Positions 36,808-47,865 of a stretch of DNA of 64,000 nucleotides are shown piece by piece (within the stretch, counting starts at the first letter, position 1; each line of letters begins with the position of its first letter). Origin of the DNA: Punica granatum (taxonomy: Eukaryota; Streptophyta; Magnoliopsida; Myrtales; Lythraceae); contig NW_022204420.1 in the NCBI RefSeq assembly GCF_007655135.1, positions 62,001 to 126,000 of the forward strand. The letters are read 5' to 3'. A program made the translations under genes and the position numbers. The notes under the pieces are model-generated. The model was not told the origin of the DNA and made no database searches. It saw only the letters and a list, made by a program, of their open reading frames with translations.

Positions 36808-37123
36808 CCTGACACGTTGACGAGTCGGGTAACGGTGCGACGCCAGTTGCGATTACCTAGATTCCATAAACATGTAAGTGTGATATCGATAATTTTGAAA
36901 GGATAAGTGTGGAACAATAAATAAAAGAACAGGATGTATGAAATGCATGAGTTTCAAAATACTAATGTCATTACATTGGTTTGATTCGAGTTCCATAGTT
37001 TTATAAAAACAACACACAAAAGAAAAAGGAACATAAACATAAGTCGACATTCCTTTGCGCTCGGTAACCGGCTGAGAGCGGCGTAGGTCCGAGCGAGGGC
37101 AAAAACAAATCCTTCTGCTAATC
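36808..37123 (-). other. E1 spacer between ORF1 and gag
   Basis: About 316 bp, AT-rich in the middle, with no ORF that resembles a family protein. Likely the leader for gag expression; no promoter or splice signal could be supported. Confidence 0.5.
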
Positions 37124-38935
37124 CTAGGAATGGGGGACTCCGCGCGCCCTTGTCGGTGCTCGGTCCAACGTAGCGCTCAGGTGGGCTATCTCCCGGTTTA
37201 GGGCCGTGATCCGGGCGCGTGCTCGAACTAGCTCTGTCTGGAGCTCCCTGTAGTCTGCGACTTCTGCACGAGAGTCGACAAGCTCGCAATGAAGTCTATC
37301 TCGCTCCTCCTTGATGGAATGTAACTTTGCGCGCATGGCTGCTTAGGTGGAGCTTTCGGCTTTCGGGGCGGCTGTAGGTGCGGCTCACGGGATCGGGACG
37401 GTCTGGGGCCGTTGTGGCGACGTCGGTCCCTGTGAATAAAACTGAGCCACATATGCTGACGTGGCGGAAAGTGCTAGCTCTTCGTCGGTAGGATGCTCGG
37501 GGAAGTAGAGGCGTTGTATGGTGCTAACGTCCCGCTGACGGTGAATCTCTCGGATCTATAGGAGTGTGTTTGGATTGAGAGTTGAGTTGAGTTGAGTTTT
37601 GATTTTAATTGGTTTGTAATGATTGTATTGTTGAATTATGAGAAAAAGTGTAAAAAAGTAATAAATAATTGAGAGAAAATAATGATTAAGTAATGATTGT
37701 GTTGTTGAATTGTGAAAAAGTAATGAATAGTTGAGAGAATTTAATATTAAAAATTGAATTGAATGGTTAAAAATATTTAAAAAATAAAAAAAGTAATGAT
37801 TGTGATGTTGAATTGAAGATAAGTGAAGTTGAGTTGAGTTAAACTTTGTTGCGAAAACAAACACACCCTGTAGGAATCTTGTAGGTGTCGTGGATGTGGA
37901 GTCGGCCCATTGGATGCGATAGGGTAGGCGGTCTACCTCGACAAGGATGTCTTGTAGGCCGCCGAGTTGTCTGATCACTCGGCCGGGGAATATGAGCGTG
38001 CTTCCCAAGTGGCTGAGGAGAGGGACTCCCACAATTCCGGGACATCTTGTGATCATGGGGCCGCCGGGATTCCAACGAGCAACCCATAGAAACCGCGCGC
38101 GTGTTAACTCGCGCCAGAAGTGCCTCCATTCCAAGAAACTGCGTTCAGGAGGTGGAAAGACCGGAACCAGGCACGCAATTAGCGAACGCTCATCCGCAAT
38201 GTAGGAGAAGGGGTGTGATGAGCAAAAGGGACGGATATGTGCGAGGAGCCAACCTTGTAGGAGGTGTGGGGATCCTCTCATCCTGCCGCGCTGTACTTCT
38301 CTAACATAGTCTAAAGACCGAACGGTCTCGGCTAGTAAAGCCTCCACATAGCTATGACCCCCTACCGCTTGGAGGACGACTTGGGCTATAGCCCCGTCAA
38401 TGAGGTTTGGTGCGTACAGGAACAAGAGGGTACCAAAGATCAAAAGCAGGAACCCGTGACACGTGTCGCGTTGGTAGGACCCTATCGAAGGTGTCAATGC
38501 ACGGAGGAACGTCCAGTTTGAGAGCCATGCAATCCTAATACCGTTATCCCATCCCTGATGAAGCTCGTGGTGGACCTCCTAGACGGGTATGCCAAGGAGG
38601 GTGGAGAGTTGGCTTCGAATCACCGCAAACGGGTTGGGTACAAAGATGCCTTGGGTGGTGGGCGTAGGCCTCTGGATAAGCGCCGTATACTCCTCGATTG
38701 TGGGTGCCAGCTCTGTCCCTTGGAAGTTGAACACTGCGTGTTGGGGATCCCAGAACTCGATGGCAGTCCTCAGGAAGATCCAATCCATCGGGACTTCAAT
38801 GAACATGACCACGTCTCCGATGATGCCTTGAATGAAGGAGCGATCCACCGGGCGGAGTGTCCTCCAAATGCGCGTGATTTCTTGCCTAGGTGGCGTGATT
38901 GACTCGAGCCTGAGGCCAGGAGCCGGGGCGTCCAT
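37124..38935 (-). pseudogene. E1 ORF1: DUF7745-like protein with C-terminal coiled coil
   Basis: An extra ORF between the leader and gag, typical of some Tat elements. From the ATG at 38935 the first 118 codons resemble the plant DUF7745/mobile-domain-like family (VDRSFIQGIIGDVVMFIE, FWDPQH, ELAPTIEEYTALI). After a TAG at 38579-38581 the same frame continues with WRHFWRELTRARFLW and GGLQDILVEVDRLPYRIQW. A MITE (37564-37867) sits in frame. Beyond it the frame continues through two more stops (about 37392 and 37350) into a heptad-rich, charged stretch (MRAKLHSIKEERDRLHCEL onward, 37336-37124), probably a coiled coil. Function of this protein in retrotransposition is unknown. Family assignment is from memory of motif style, not a search. 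Confidence 0.7.
37564..37867. mobile_element. hAT-like MITE inside ORF1
   Basis: A 304-bp AT-rich insertion with short terminal inverted repeats (GTGTGTTTG against CAAACACAC). Flanking 8-bp copies CTATAGGA (37556-37563) and CTGTAGGA (37868-37875) match 7 of 8, the duplication length of hAT elements. Together 312 bp are added, which keeps the ORF1 frame. No transposase is encoded. Confidence 0.75.
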
Positions 38936-39538
38936 CCTTACCTAAATGGAGGAGATGTTGGCTCAACGTCTTAAGAATCAAACCAATGCAATGTCCTAAG
39001 TCGTTTTGAAAACAATGCATGCAATGCGGAAAGATAAACTATAACCGTATTTTTTTACAATATACATCACTCTCTTTCAAAGAAAACAACAAAAGGCTCG
39101 TCCTAAAAAAAAAACTACGGGCCGACTCAACGACTCGACTTTGGGGTCGGTAGGTGGTATGGAGGCAAAGATTGGTCTAGCATGACGGTCCCTGTGTATG
39201 CATGGTTTTCTGTGCTATTGGTAGAACCGCTAACTAGGGATAGGGGCTCCCGATACAAGGGCGTGAATTCCTTGAAATCGAGCGAGGATCTTTGGGGGTC
39301 GGTTAAGTGGCATAACCGACTCGATCCGTTCCCTTACTCAGAACCTCTGACTAACCTAACTTCCTATTTTGGTGCCCGTGGGATTCCGGACGTGGTACCT
39401 AGAAACCCACTAGAATGATGCGATGCAAGTGCGTAAAATAAATGTGCGCGAAATAAATGTGCTTAAAATAAATGTACGGAAAGCAATAAATAAACATGCA
39501 AGCAAGCAAACGAAATTGAGCCCGAACCCACTAAGTAT
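38936..39538 (-). other. E1 5' leader
   Basis: Non-coding, from the primer site to the ORF1 ATG. Parts match the E2 leader at 50478-51030 in the opposite orientation (for example the stretch around TTGTTGTTTT and the GACATTGCATT block), which shows the two elements are related. Confidence 0.75.
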
Positions 39539-39557
39539 GTCCCCAGTGGAGTCGCCA
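39539..39557 (-). other. E1 primer-binding site
   Basis: Sense strand TGGCGACTCCACTGGGGAC, three bases after the LTR end. It begins with TGG as expected for pairing with a tRNA CCA end and resembles the tRNA-Arg site reported for Ogre elements; the exact tRNA was not checked. Confidence 0.85.
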
Positions 39558-39560
39558 AGC

Positions 39561-42500
39561 TGTGCGCACCCGAATTTTAATCTCGTCGGGGCAAGCATGC
39601 GCGCGCCTAAATGCAATGCGGCTTGGGAGTATCCACCTTCCCGTGGGGACGCGCGACGCACGCGTGTGAGAAGGAGTCGCCACTTACTGTTTACGACCCG
39701 GAAGTCGAGGGAGATAGAAACACCGAAAGTGGACGGAATGGCCGTGCGAATGAAACTCGCACCCGAACGGGTCGCTCTTTTCCGTCCATAGATCGAGGTG
39801 TTTCCGACTCCCTAATGCCTAGGATATCGGTGAATCGAGGAATGACGATTATGCCCTTGATCGGTAAAACGTGTGTAGTTCACATATAAATTAAAGATCG
39901 TGTGACACGAAGAGGTCTAAAAAGGACTCGCGCGTCTCGACTCGAGCCGCCTCAAATTGGGCCCAGACTCGAATCATAGTACGCGAGTACTCGCTAGACA
40001 CCGATTCTATTCGTGTTACACGTCTTGGTGCTTTGAAATTGTGAGCTTTTAAAGAAAAGGGCATTTCCGCCATTCCGTGAACCATCGATGCACTTACGAA
40101 TTAGCAAACAATTTATCCAATTATTTAGTCCAAGTGATTTAATTAACCGAATGATACGTCCCGTTTCTCCCAAAATTAACTCTCCTAGGGGGCGGCTAGC
40201 ACATGATCAACGATAAAAACTCAAAATATGAATACACTCAATTCCAAGGGACGATTCCAAAGCAACGAAGGAGACCACCCTAAACCCGAGAAGGGTCAAA
40301 GAGCACTCGGCCACCTCTCCAAGGGTTAGGCCGAGAGCTCTCCTTGACCCGACTTGGGTTATGGAGGGTCTCCTACGTCAATTCTAGCCTTACCTTGCAT
40401 ACATAATACATCAAGCACAATAATAACACATGCTTCGATGAAAATGGAAGGAAACCGATGCCACTAAGATCTCGAAACACAACCAGACACACAAATGAAC
40501 ACATACAATATATATAAAGGAATCAATGAAACGGCGTCAATTCATGCAATGGTGAAACGTGAAAACACGGGAACCGACCTATTTCGGAATGGAAGAGGCT
40601 TCCTCAAACTCGTGTGGTCCAAAGGAACTCTCAGCCACATTCCCTCAAGAGTGGTCGTGAGTTTCCATGGCTCACTCGGGTCAAGACGGACTCTTCAATT
40701 CCAATTTAAATCCTTTCCCGCCATACTAATACATTACACGCTATAAACGACGGTACAAACGTGGGAACCAACTAATTTCGGGGAAGAGGAGGCCGCCCTA
40801 GCCTCGGATGAGCCAAGAGAGCTCACGGGTCCCTCCCTTGGGACTAGGCCGTGGGTTCCCGTGGTTCGACCGTGGATTAGACGTCTCTCCTACCTCGATC
40901 CTAGCCATTTCCCATCACGGCACATACGTTCATGCCACATATAGACGAGATATAGAGAACGAACGTGCATGGGATTGCATGGAAATGCTTGGATTCGTAT
41001 AAAAACCTAACTTGCATGCAGTGTGTGTATATATCACCTTATCACCCCACAACAAACAAAGATCGAAGACCTAACCCCTTTAAGTTGTAGAGGAGTGTTA
41101 CCTAGCCTTGATGTACGAGGAAAAGAGTCGGGGAAGTGGCAAGAGGGTCGGGTGGCCCGGCTAGGAGTGGAGAATGGTGAACACCCGAGGGATAACGTCC
41201 GTGGCAAACGAGGAAGATCGAGCTCGGCACGCTAGCTCCGACCACGGCACCAAGCGAGATCGACTTCCTTGATCTCCCAATGGACGGATCTAAATGTTCG
41301 TGGTGAACCTCGAACGTGCGAAGCCTGAGCAAGTCCGAAAAAGATAAGCAAACAATCGGTAGAAAATAGGGAAACCCAATAAAGGAGAAGTGAACGAAGA
41401 GGAGGTTGTGCACGGGTGGAGAGCCTTCGGACCGTGACCACCTCTTCACGGGAGGATATGAAGGTCAAGGGGAACCCTTCAAACGTGATGGCATGACTCG
41501 CCGAAGTCGCAAGAGGAAATGGCACGTGGTGGAAGTCCGGTGCACTAGGTGGCTCGTTCAAGGACCCGATGTTGCCTACATTTGGAATCCGGGGTTAGGG
41601 GCCTCAAATGGAGAATCTAATCCCAAAAATGGACTTAGGAGGTGGAAAGCATGTAGAATATGAAGTTTGGTTGTGTTTGGCTTAAGTCGAGTCGGGCGGT
41701 GATCGGAATACCAGGTGGTTTTCTGTTGATTTTGGCTGGTATTAGCCGTGGGATGGGCTGTGCGGGGATGAGGGAGTGGGTTGGAGGTTTGAGAGGATTT
41801 TAGAGAGAATTGGCTTGAGAGAGGATGGAGTTGAAGAAGTGATTAAGCTTAATGGTGCAAGGGCTTATAAAGGGAGGCTGAATGGGGCAATTAGGGAAAG
41901 TTAAGTGTGCTTAGGAGGGGGTTAGGGTGGCTGTCGAAACTTTCAAGGGATTAGGGTGGGGAAGATGTCATGTTGAGTGTAGGGGAAGTTAGGGAAAAGT
42001 GGATGGGAGGTGATGAATGGGAGATGTGTGTAAGAGATATTTGAATTGTGTGGTGGAGGGAATGGGGGGAGGATTGAGCCGCTGACCTTATGGGGTTGGA
42101 TTTGAGCCGTCGCTTGGAGGCTTGGCTTGGTTGAGCCGTGGGTCCCATTTGACTAGGAGGAAAGCCGGGAGAAGCTCGAGGCTCGATTGATCGCGCGTTC
42201 GATCAACGAGGTACGATTAATTAATAAATTTGGAATGCTTGCATGAAGGGAATTTAAATGAGCCCAATATCGCCATATTTCGTGTGAATGAATATTCGGT
42301 GATCTGGCACCTCGAAAGCCGATTTTTCCCTGTTTGGATGATCGGGGTGAGGTTGTTCGTCCCCGTTGTCCAATTGCTCCTTCGTGCACTGTATCGTTCC
42401 CCTCGGTGTGCCTTTCGTCTCCTGCGGAACCGTTGACACGTCGTCTCTGACCGAAGACCATTAGCCGAAGGTGACCTAGGGATCCGCGATCGGGGTTCTC

Positions 42501-43226
42501 TCAGTGTCTCCCGAATGCTCCGAGGCGTTCAGAGACCGCTGTGGTCTCAGTTTGCCAAGAACGTGCCCTGAAGACTTGCCGAAAGGCGTTCGTGACCATT
42601 GAAACGTCACTCGGGAGATCAGTATGCTTTGCTTGGTCCGAGCCAAAATGATTTCCCAGGTCCTAGGGTTTGCTGGGAGTGAATGGTGTGAAAATCGGAC
42701 ATCAACATTTACTCGTTTGAGCATTGAGCGAAAGATTCCGTTTGACGGGGTACCTTTTCCCGGGTCGGGGTCTACTCGGAAGACCAAGCTGAACTCCAAT
42801 AGGCAGTCTGAAACTTACTCCTAGGTCCTGATGGCCCTTGGGTATTTGTAGGCCTGTCTTCGGGAGCCGTTTATCTGTTCGTGCATCGGGCCTCCCGGGT
42901 GCCCTGCTAGGAAAGGCGTCTGCGGATGTTCGGGGGTGTGCCGGCTTAAGCAGTAGACTTCTGAAATGCGCTCGGACGTGCCATTGGTCATTTTGATACC
43001 ACGAGAGATTTTTAAAGCCCCATATTGGATACCTTTTGACGCTCCGGTGATCCGACGATGAATAGTACCACAGTGCCAGCTTCTGTTGCTTCGGGGCTTA
43101 TCGTTGGTTTATTCTTCCAATTGCCCTTTTGTGCCTTTCTAGGATCTTGCTTTTCTCCCGTAGTCCGTGCCCCCATGTCCGAGCGTTCTTGTGTCGTAGC
43201 CGGTGGGCCAAAATAGGGTGCTAACA
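39561..43226 (-). mobile_element. E1 5' LTR (3666 bp, internally deleted)
   Basis: Sense start TGTTAGCACCC at 43226, end GGGTGCGCACA at 39561. It is collinear with the 3' LTR except for a 1.36-kb deletion near its sense end (junction about 39709), a 67-bp deletion at about 40170, and a 129-bp segment (41259-41387) absent from the 3' LTR. Hairpin modules are at about 40258-40365, 40570-40690 and 40790-40890. Confidence 0.92.
41864..41872 (-). promoter_or_regulatory. Predicted TATA box of E1 5' LTR
   Basis: Sense strand CTTTATAAG, the likely promoter of the element, identical in context to 22325-22333. Confidence 0.55.
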
Positions 43227-43231
43227 AGTCT
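43227..43231. repeat. Target-site duplication of E1, right copy
   Basis: AGTCT, identical to 18717-18721; the next base resumes the interrupted E2 LTR. Confidence 0.9.
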
Positions 43232-44512
43232 CTTAGACTCGTACGGGTCGCACGAGACTTCGTCTCCCCGTTTTAAGTCCGTTCTCGGATTTTGTGTAAT
43301 TTGCAATCTACATTATCATCACAATATTGCATGAAAATGTCTTTTCCAAACAAAACATGCATGGATTCGTGTATCGATGACTCATTCGGGTCCATTCGGT
43401 TATGAGGGTATTTTCGGTCATTGGACCAAATTATCCTCGAACCTTATGGAATCGCCTTGGTCGCAAAGTCACGAATCGTTTTCATAATTAATGCATTCGA
43501 CACAACCCTTAAGCATTAATTTTACAAATAGGTTAATCAGGACGCTCACACGGTTAATTAATTCAACTTAAACTACTTTGCACGAATTGGACATTAATTT
43601 GTAACCCGCGTCGATGAATTACAAAACGGTGTTAATGCCCTTTTCAAAATACGCAAACTTGCAAACCCGAGACATGCAATACGAAGTAACATGCACATCT
43701 AGGAGAAACTTGTGTGTTTTGACTTGAGTTTCACCTGACTTCAGGTAATTCAGGTCGGAATACAGAAGTTCCTTTTAGACCACTTCCGGATAGATCGACT
43801 AAATCTTTGACTTTTACAGGGTTCTCGCATAACCCTGAAAGATCCAAGGAATTGGTTAACAACGGTTATAGGCCGAGGTGGCCCGTATTGCGTTGTTTCC
43901 TTTTTCTGAAAACAAATTTTCAAATCAAGGGCATGAACGTCATTTTCTGATTCGGCGACATCCTAGGGTTAGTTTGATAGAAACACGACGGTATCGGAAT
44001 AGGAACGGACTACCTGTTCAGGCACAAGTTCATCTGCATAGCCCTTCTTATTCCCACTGATGAGTTTCTGTCATCCTAGCATAGTTCAGAGTGCTAGTCG
44101 GGTATTCTGTATCAAAATACAATTACTTGACTAATCATTTCACTCGATCTAGCCAAATGCTAGAAAATGGTTAGGTGGAACTCTAGGTTCCAAATTTAGA
44201 GTCAAAACACAAGTTTGGATGAATTCAGTGTCACAACACCAAATCACTATAAAAGCAATCAACACATAGGAAACTTGACTACGGACATCCGATATGTCAG
44301 GTTCTTAAACCAAAGTCGAATGCTAAAACATTAGCATACGTTTGTTTGTCTAGGGTAGGATTTGCATGTCAAAATACCCCGGATTAACAATTTGCTAAGA
44401 CACGTACATTTGACAGTAACAAACACTTTGTCTGTTATTAACATGTTGCGTGTTACCTTTCTGCACCTATTTGCCATGCGGGTCGAACCTGATCCCTAGG
44501 CCAAATAATATT

Positions 44513-44587
44513 AGGGTTCAACGCCCTAATCATCGTACAACAGGGTTCAACGCCCTAATCATCACTCACAGGGTTCAACGCCCTATT
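44513..44587 (+). repeat. Triplicated palindromic LTR motif
   Basis: Three units that start AGGGTTCAACGCCCT, which has AGGG/CCCT ends, at 44513, 44542 and 44570. Related to 13031-13110 and 53121-53195. Confidence 0.85.
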
Positions 44588-44925
44588 AAGTGAGAGCGTG
44601 CATCGAGTTCTATTTCTTCGGTTTTTCCCTAAACTCACGGTGAGTTGGAGCGGAATAATAACCGAACGCGATTCGACTGGAATTCGATCATTTGTAATTT
44701 GTATTTATTGTTTTCAAGAGCATTGTAAGGATTTTATTTTGTACATTTATTCTATAAGAATTCCAGTCAGTGAGCGAACGGTCCGAGAGTCGAATTAATC
44801 GAATCGGTCTAATGCTTGCCCAAACACAAGTAAATCCAAGATCTCGCGATTTCGGTTCACACAGGGATTCAACCTACATGGTTCGATGAACTGTAACGCA
44901 AGATTGTGAACCAATTTTTCGACAC

Positions 44926-44930
44926 ACGGG
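44926..44930. repeat. Target-site duplication of the solo LTR, left copy
   Basis: ACGGG, identical to 50040-50044. Confidence 0.88.
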
Positions 44931-46191
44931 TGTCAGCACCCCATTTTGGCCCGCCGGCTCCCCACGCGAGGATTCCCTATCGAAGCCCGGGGCATTATTC
45001 ACCACCCGACAATCAGGGGCAAATACGCGGGCATGGGTCACGAGCAATGGGAAGAAGAGCACGGTCTACCGAGAAGGGTGGAAGAGAGCAGTCAAAAGAA
45101 CGAACGGACAAGGAATCCCCGAGACAGCGGAACAGACACTGAGGCACTATTCATCACCGAGTCACCGAAGCACCGAAAGGTGCCCAATATGGGGCTTCAA
45201 AAATCCCCCTCAGTGCCAAAGTGACCAACGAGATGTCCGGACACATTTTCGGGGCATCCTGCTTAAGCCGGGACACCCGATCCCCCACGGACGCCTTTTC
45301 TGACAGGGCTCCCGGGGTTCGCTCCACTGACAAACAAACGGCCCCTCAAAACGGGCCCACAGGCACCCAGGGACCATCAAAGTCGGGGAACAAGCTTCAG
45401 ATGACCTTCCGGAACCCGACTCGGCCTCCCGAGGTACGTCTCAGTGGTCATGAACGTCTCCCGGCGGGCCTTCGGGAATTTCCACGGAAAGCAGAGACCA
45501 CAACGATCTCTGAGCGCCTCACAATAACCCCGAGCACCTCAAGGCATTCAAGGCACACTGAGAAAATCCCGGTCAAAGTCCTAGGTCTTCCCGGGCCAAC
45601 GGTCCCCGACCGAGGACAACGAGCCAACAATCACTCACGGGGCAATAGGATCGCCAAAACAAATGCAAGGATGCACAAAGGTCAATCGGGGGTCGAGGGG
45701 CACTAAACTCCACTCCGAATGTCCAAACGAGGCAAAACCGACTCTCTAGGCGTCGAGTCGCCCGAACGTTCGTCCACACGACGCATGGCGATATTGGGCT
45801 CATTCAAATCCTCGTAGTTCAAGCATTCCAAATCTTCAAATTAATTGGACATCGGAGGTCGGATGCAAGCTCAATCGGGTCTCAAGCATTTTCCGGCTTT
45901 CTTCCTAATCAAGTGGGACCCTTGAGCTAGCCGAGCCGAGCCGAGCCGAGCCGCGAGCCATGGCTCTCCTCTAAAGACAAGCCAAATGAGCCTCCACCAC
46001 ACATTTTCAAAATATCTTCTTACACCCATCACTTCCCTTCTCCCATCCATCACCTCCCATCCACTTTCCCCTAACTTCCCCTACACTCAACATGACAACT
46101 TCCCCACCCTAATCTTCCCTCCAAAAATTCGGATCCCCTAAGCACCACTTAATTGCACTTAACTCCACTTAATCTTGTCATTTAGTCTTCC

Positions 46192-46199
46192 TTTATAAG
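46192..46199 (+). promoter_or_regulatory. Predicted TATA box of the solo LTR
   Basis: TTTATAAG, 1.26 kb into the LTR, followed 50-60 bp later by CTCTCTAGCTTTCTCACTC, conserved across the family. Confidence 0.55.
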
Positions 46200-47789
46200 C
46201 CCATTGCATCATTAACTTAAACACAACTCAACTTCCATCATCTCTCTAGCTTTCTCACTCTAGGAAACCCTCTCCAAGCCCTCTCAACTTCAGAACATTT
46301 CAGCAATTCGTCCAGCCTCCCCTCAACCCGAAACCAAGGCATAATTGCCGGAAAACTCAATCGTTTTCCGGCGACCGCCACCCAACCCGAACCAAACTTG
46401 ACCAAACTTCATATCCCACATGTATTCGACCTCCCGAGTCCATTTCCGGTGTTAGTTTCAGCATTTGCAGCTCCCAGCATGCAGATCTAGAACATTTCAG
46501 AATCGGGCCTCTAGGTACTTTCTCGGTTCCTAGGCGAGTCCCGCCCCCCAACTTTGCTCGAGCCTTGACCAAACTTCTTACCCCATATGTTTTCGACCTT
46601 CTAAATCCATTTCCGAACCTAGTTTTAGCATTTGAAGCCTCCAACACACCGTTTCAGCAGGTAGCAGAAACAGTGCAGAAACGGGTTTGCATGGCCACCC
46701 CGGGATCCTTGGCACGCCATTTCTTCCCACGACCATGGCGAGTCGTGCCATCACTTCATAGGGGTTCCTCACAACCCTCACTCTTCCTCGTGACAAGGTG
46801 GTCACGTGCCGAGAGCCGTTCAACCGTGCACCACCGCCTTTTCTCTCCTTTCTCCCTTCACAGATTTTTCCAGTTTTTTTACCGGTTTTCTTTGCATCTT
46901 TCAAGAAAATAGACATGTCTAATCCTCATGAAACCACTGCAGGTATGATCCTCACTCAGTTAGGAGTCCAATGCCACCGATCTCGCACCAAAAGACCACC
47001 GGGAGCCTCCCGTAGAGTCGTTTCTTCATCGGGTGCCAGTCAGGTCTTTTCCTCTGGTCGTCTTTTCTAACCCGAACTTTGCAGGGATGCACAGGTCAGC
47101 TCGGGTTGAATATCGCTACGAGCCACCCATCACCGTGCTCCTCACTCAGTTAGGAGTCCAATGCCACCGACCTTGCATCAAAAGACTACCGGGAGCCTCC
47201 TGTGGAGCCGTTTCTTCATCGGGTGCCAGTCGGGTCTGTTTTGACCCGACTGGGTCTGTCCTTTTTTTACTGACCCGACTTTGTTTTTGATTTCCGGAAA
47301 ATCTACGGATGCTCTCCTCCCGAAACCACCACAGGAGCGATCCTTAGTCTCTTGGGAATCCAACGCAACTGGCCCCGCGCAAAAATTCCATCCCGATCAA
47401 CCGGTACAGCCCCGACAAGCCAGACTGCCAGTCGGGTCTGCCAGTCGACCCGACTGCACCGGTTCGGGTCTGTTCGTTCCAACCGAGTCTCCCGACTCCC
47501 TTTGCCACTTCTCCGACTCTTTCCTCGTGTTCCGAGGCTAGGTAACATTCCTCTACGACTTAGAGAAGCTAGGATCCCCGATGTTTGCTTGTTATGAAGT
47601 GTTAATGTGATTTATAAACCGGAAAGCATGAAAGTTGCTATTTTTCTTCTAGATCCGGACTTCCTCATGCCTTTCCATGCACGTACGTCCATCATATTCC
47701 ATTTATGTGCTCATATCATATCCGTATGATGCATAAGTTCATGTGCCATGATAGGAAAAGATCCAAATCGGGGCCGAAGAGACCATCCC

Positions 47790-47865
47790 GACCCGTGTGA
47801 GCCATGGAAGCTCCCGGTCATTCTTGATGGAATACGGCCGAGAGGTTCCTTGGACCACACAAGTC
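47790..47865. repeat. LTR hairpin module in the solo LTR
   Basis: Arms 47790-47819 and 47836-47865 match in 22 of 30 positions with a 16-base loop, the same arm and loop lengths as the module at 342-417. Confidence 0.8.

Larger units (their letters stand above)
18722..43226 (-). mobile_element. E1: complete but inactivated Tat-lineage Ty3/gypsy retrotransposon
   Basis: A 24,505-bp element bounded by TG...CA LTRs and a perfect 5-bp target duplication. Sense order, right to left: 5' LTR, primer-binding site, leader, ORF1, gag, protease, reverse transcriptase, RNase H, archaeal-type RNase H, integrase, 3'-UTR tandem array, polypurine tract, 3' LTR. The extra RNase H, the ORF upstream of gag, the giant LTRs and 3'-UTR repeats are hallmarks of the Tat (Ogre/Retand/TatII) lineage; no chromodomain or envelope is seen. 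All coding parts except reverse transcriptase carry disabling changes, and a MITE and a foreign solo LTR sit inside it. Excluding the 3.57-kb solo LTR, the element would be about 21 kb. Confidence 0.93.
43232..44930 (+). mobile_element. E2 5' LTR, segment 2 of 3
   Basis: Continues the LTR from 18721. It matches, in reverse, the uninterrupted LTR at 52740-54470 (for example the block at 43350-43470 against 54190-54340). It ends at the ACGGG target copy of the solo LTR. No coding content. Confidence 0.85.

Noticed and set aside
37556..37867. C-terminal asparagine/serine/leucine-rich extension of ORF1 as a native domain
   Set aside because: It is read from the MITE, which has inverted ends and an 8-bp target duplication.
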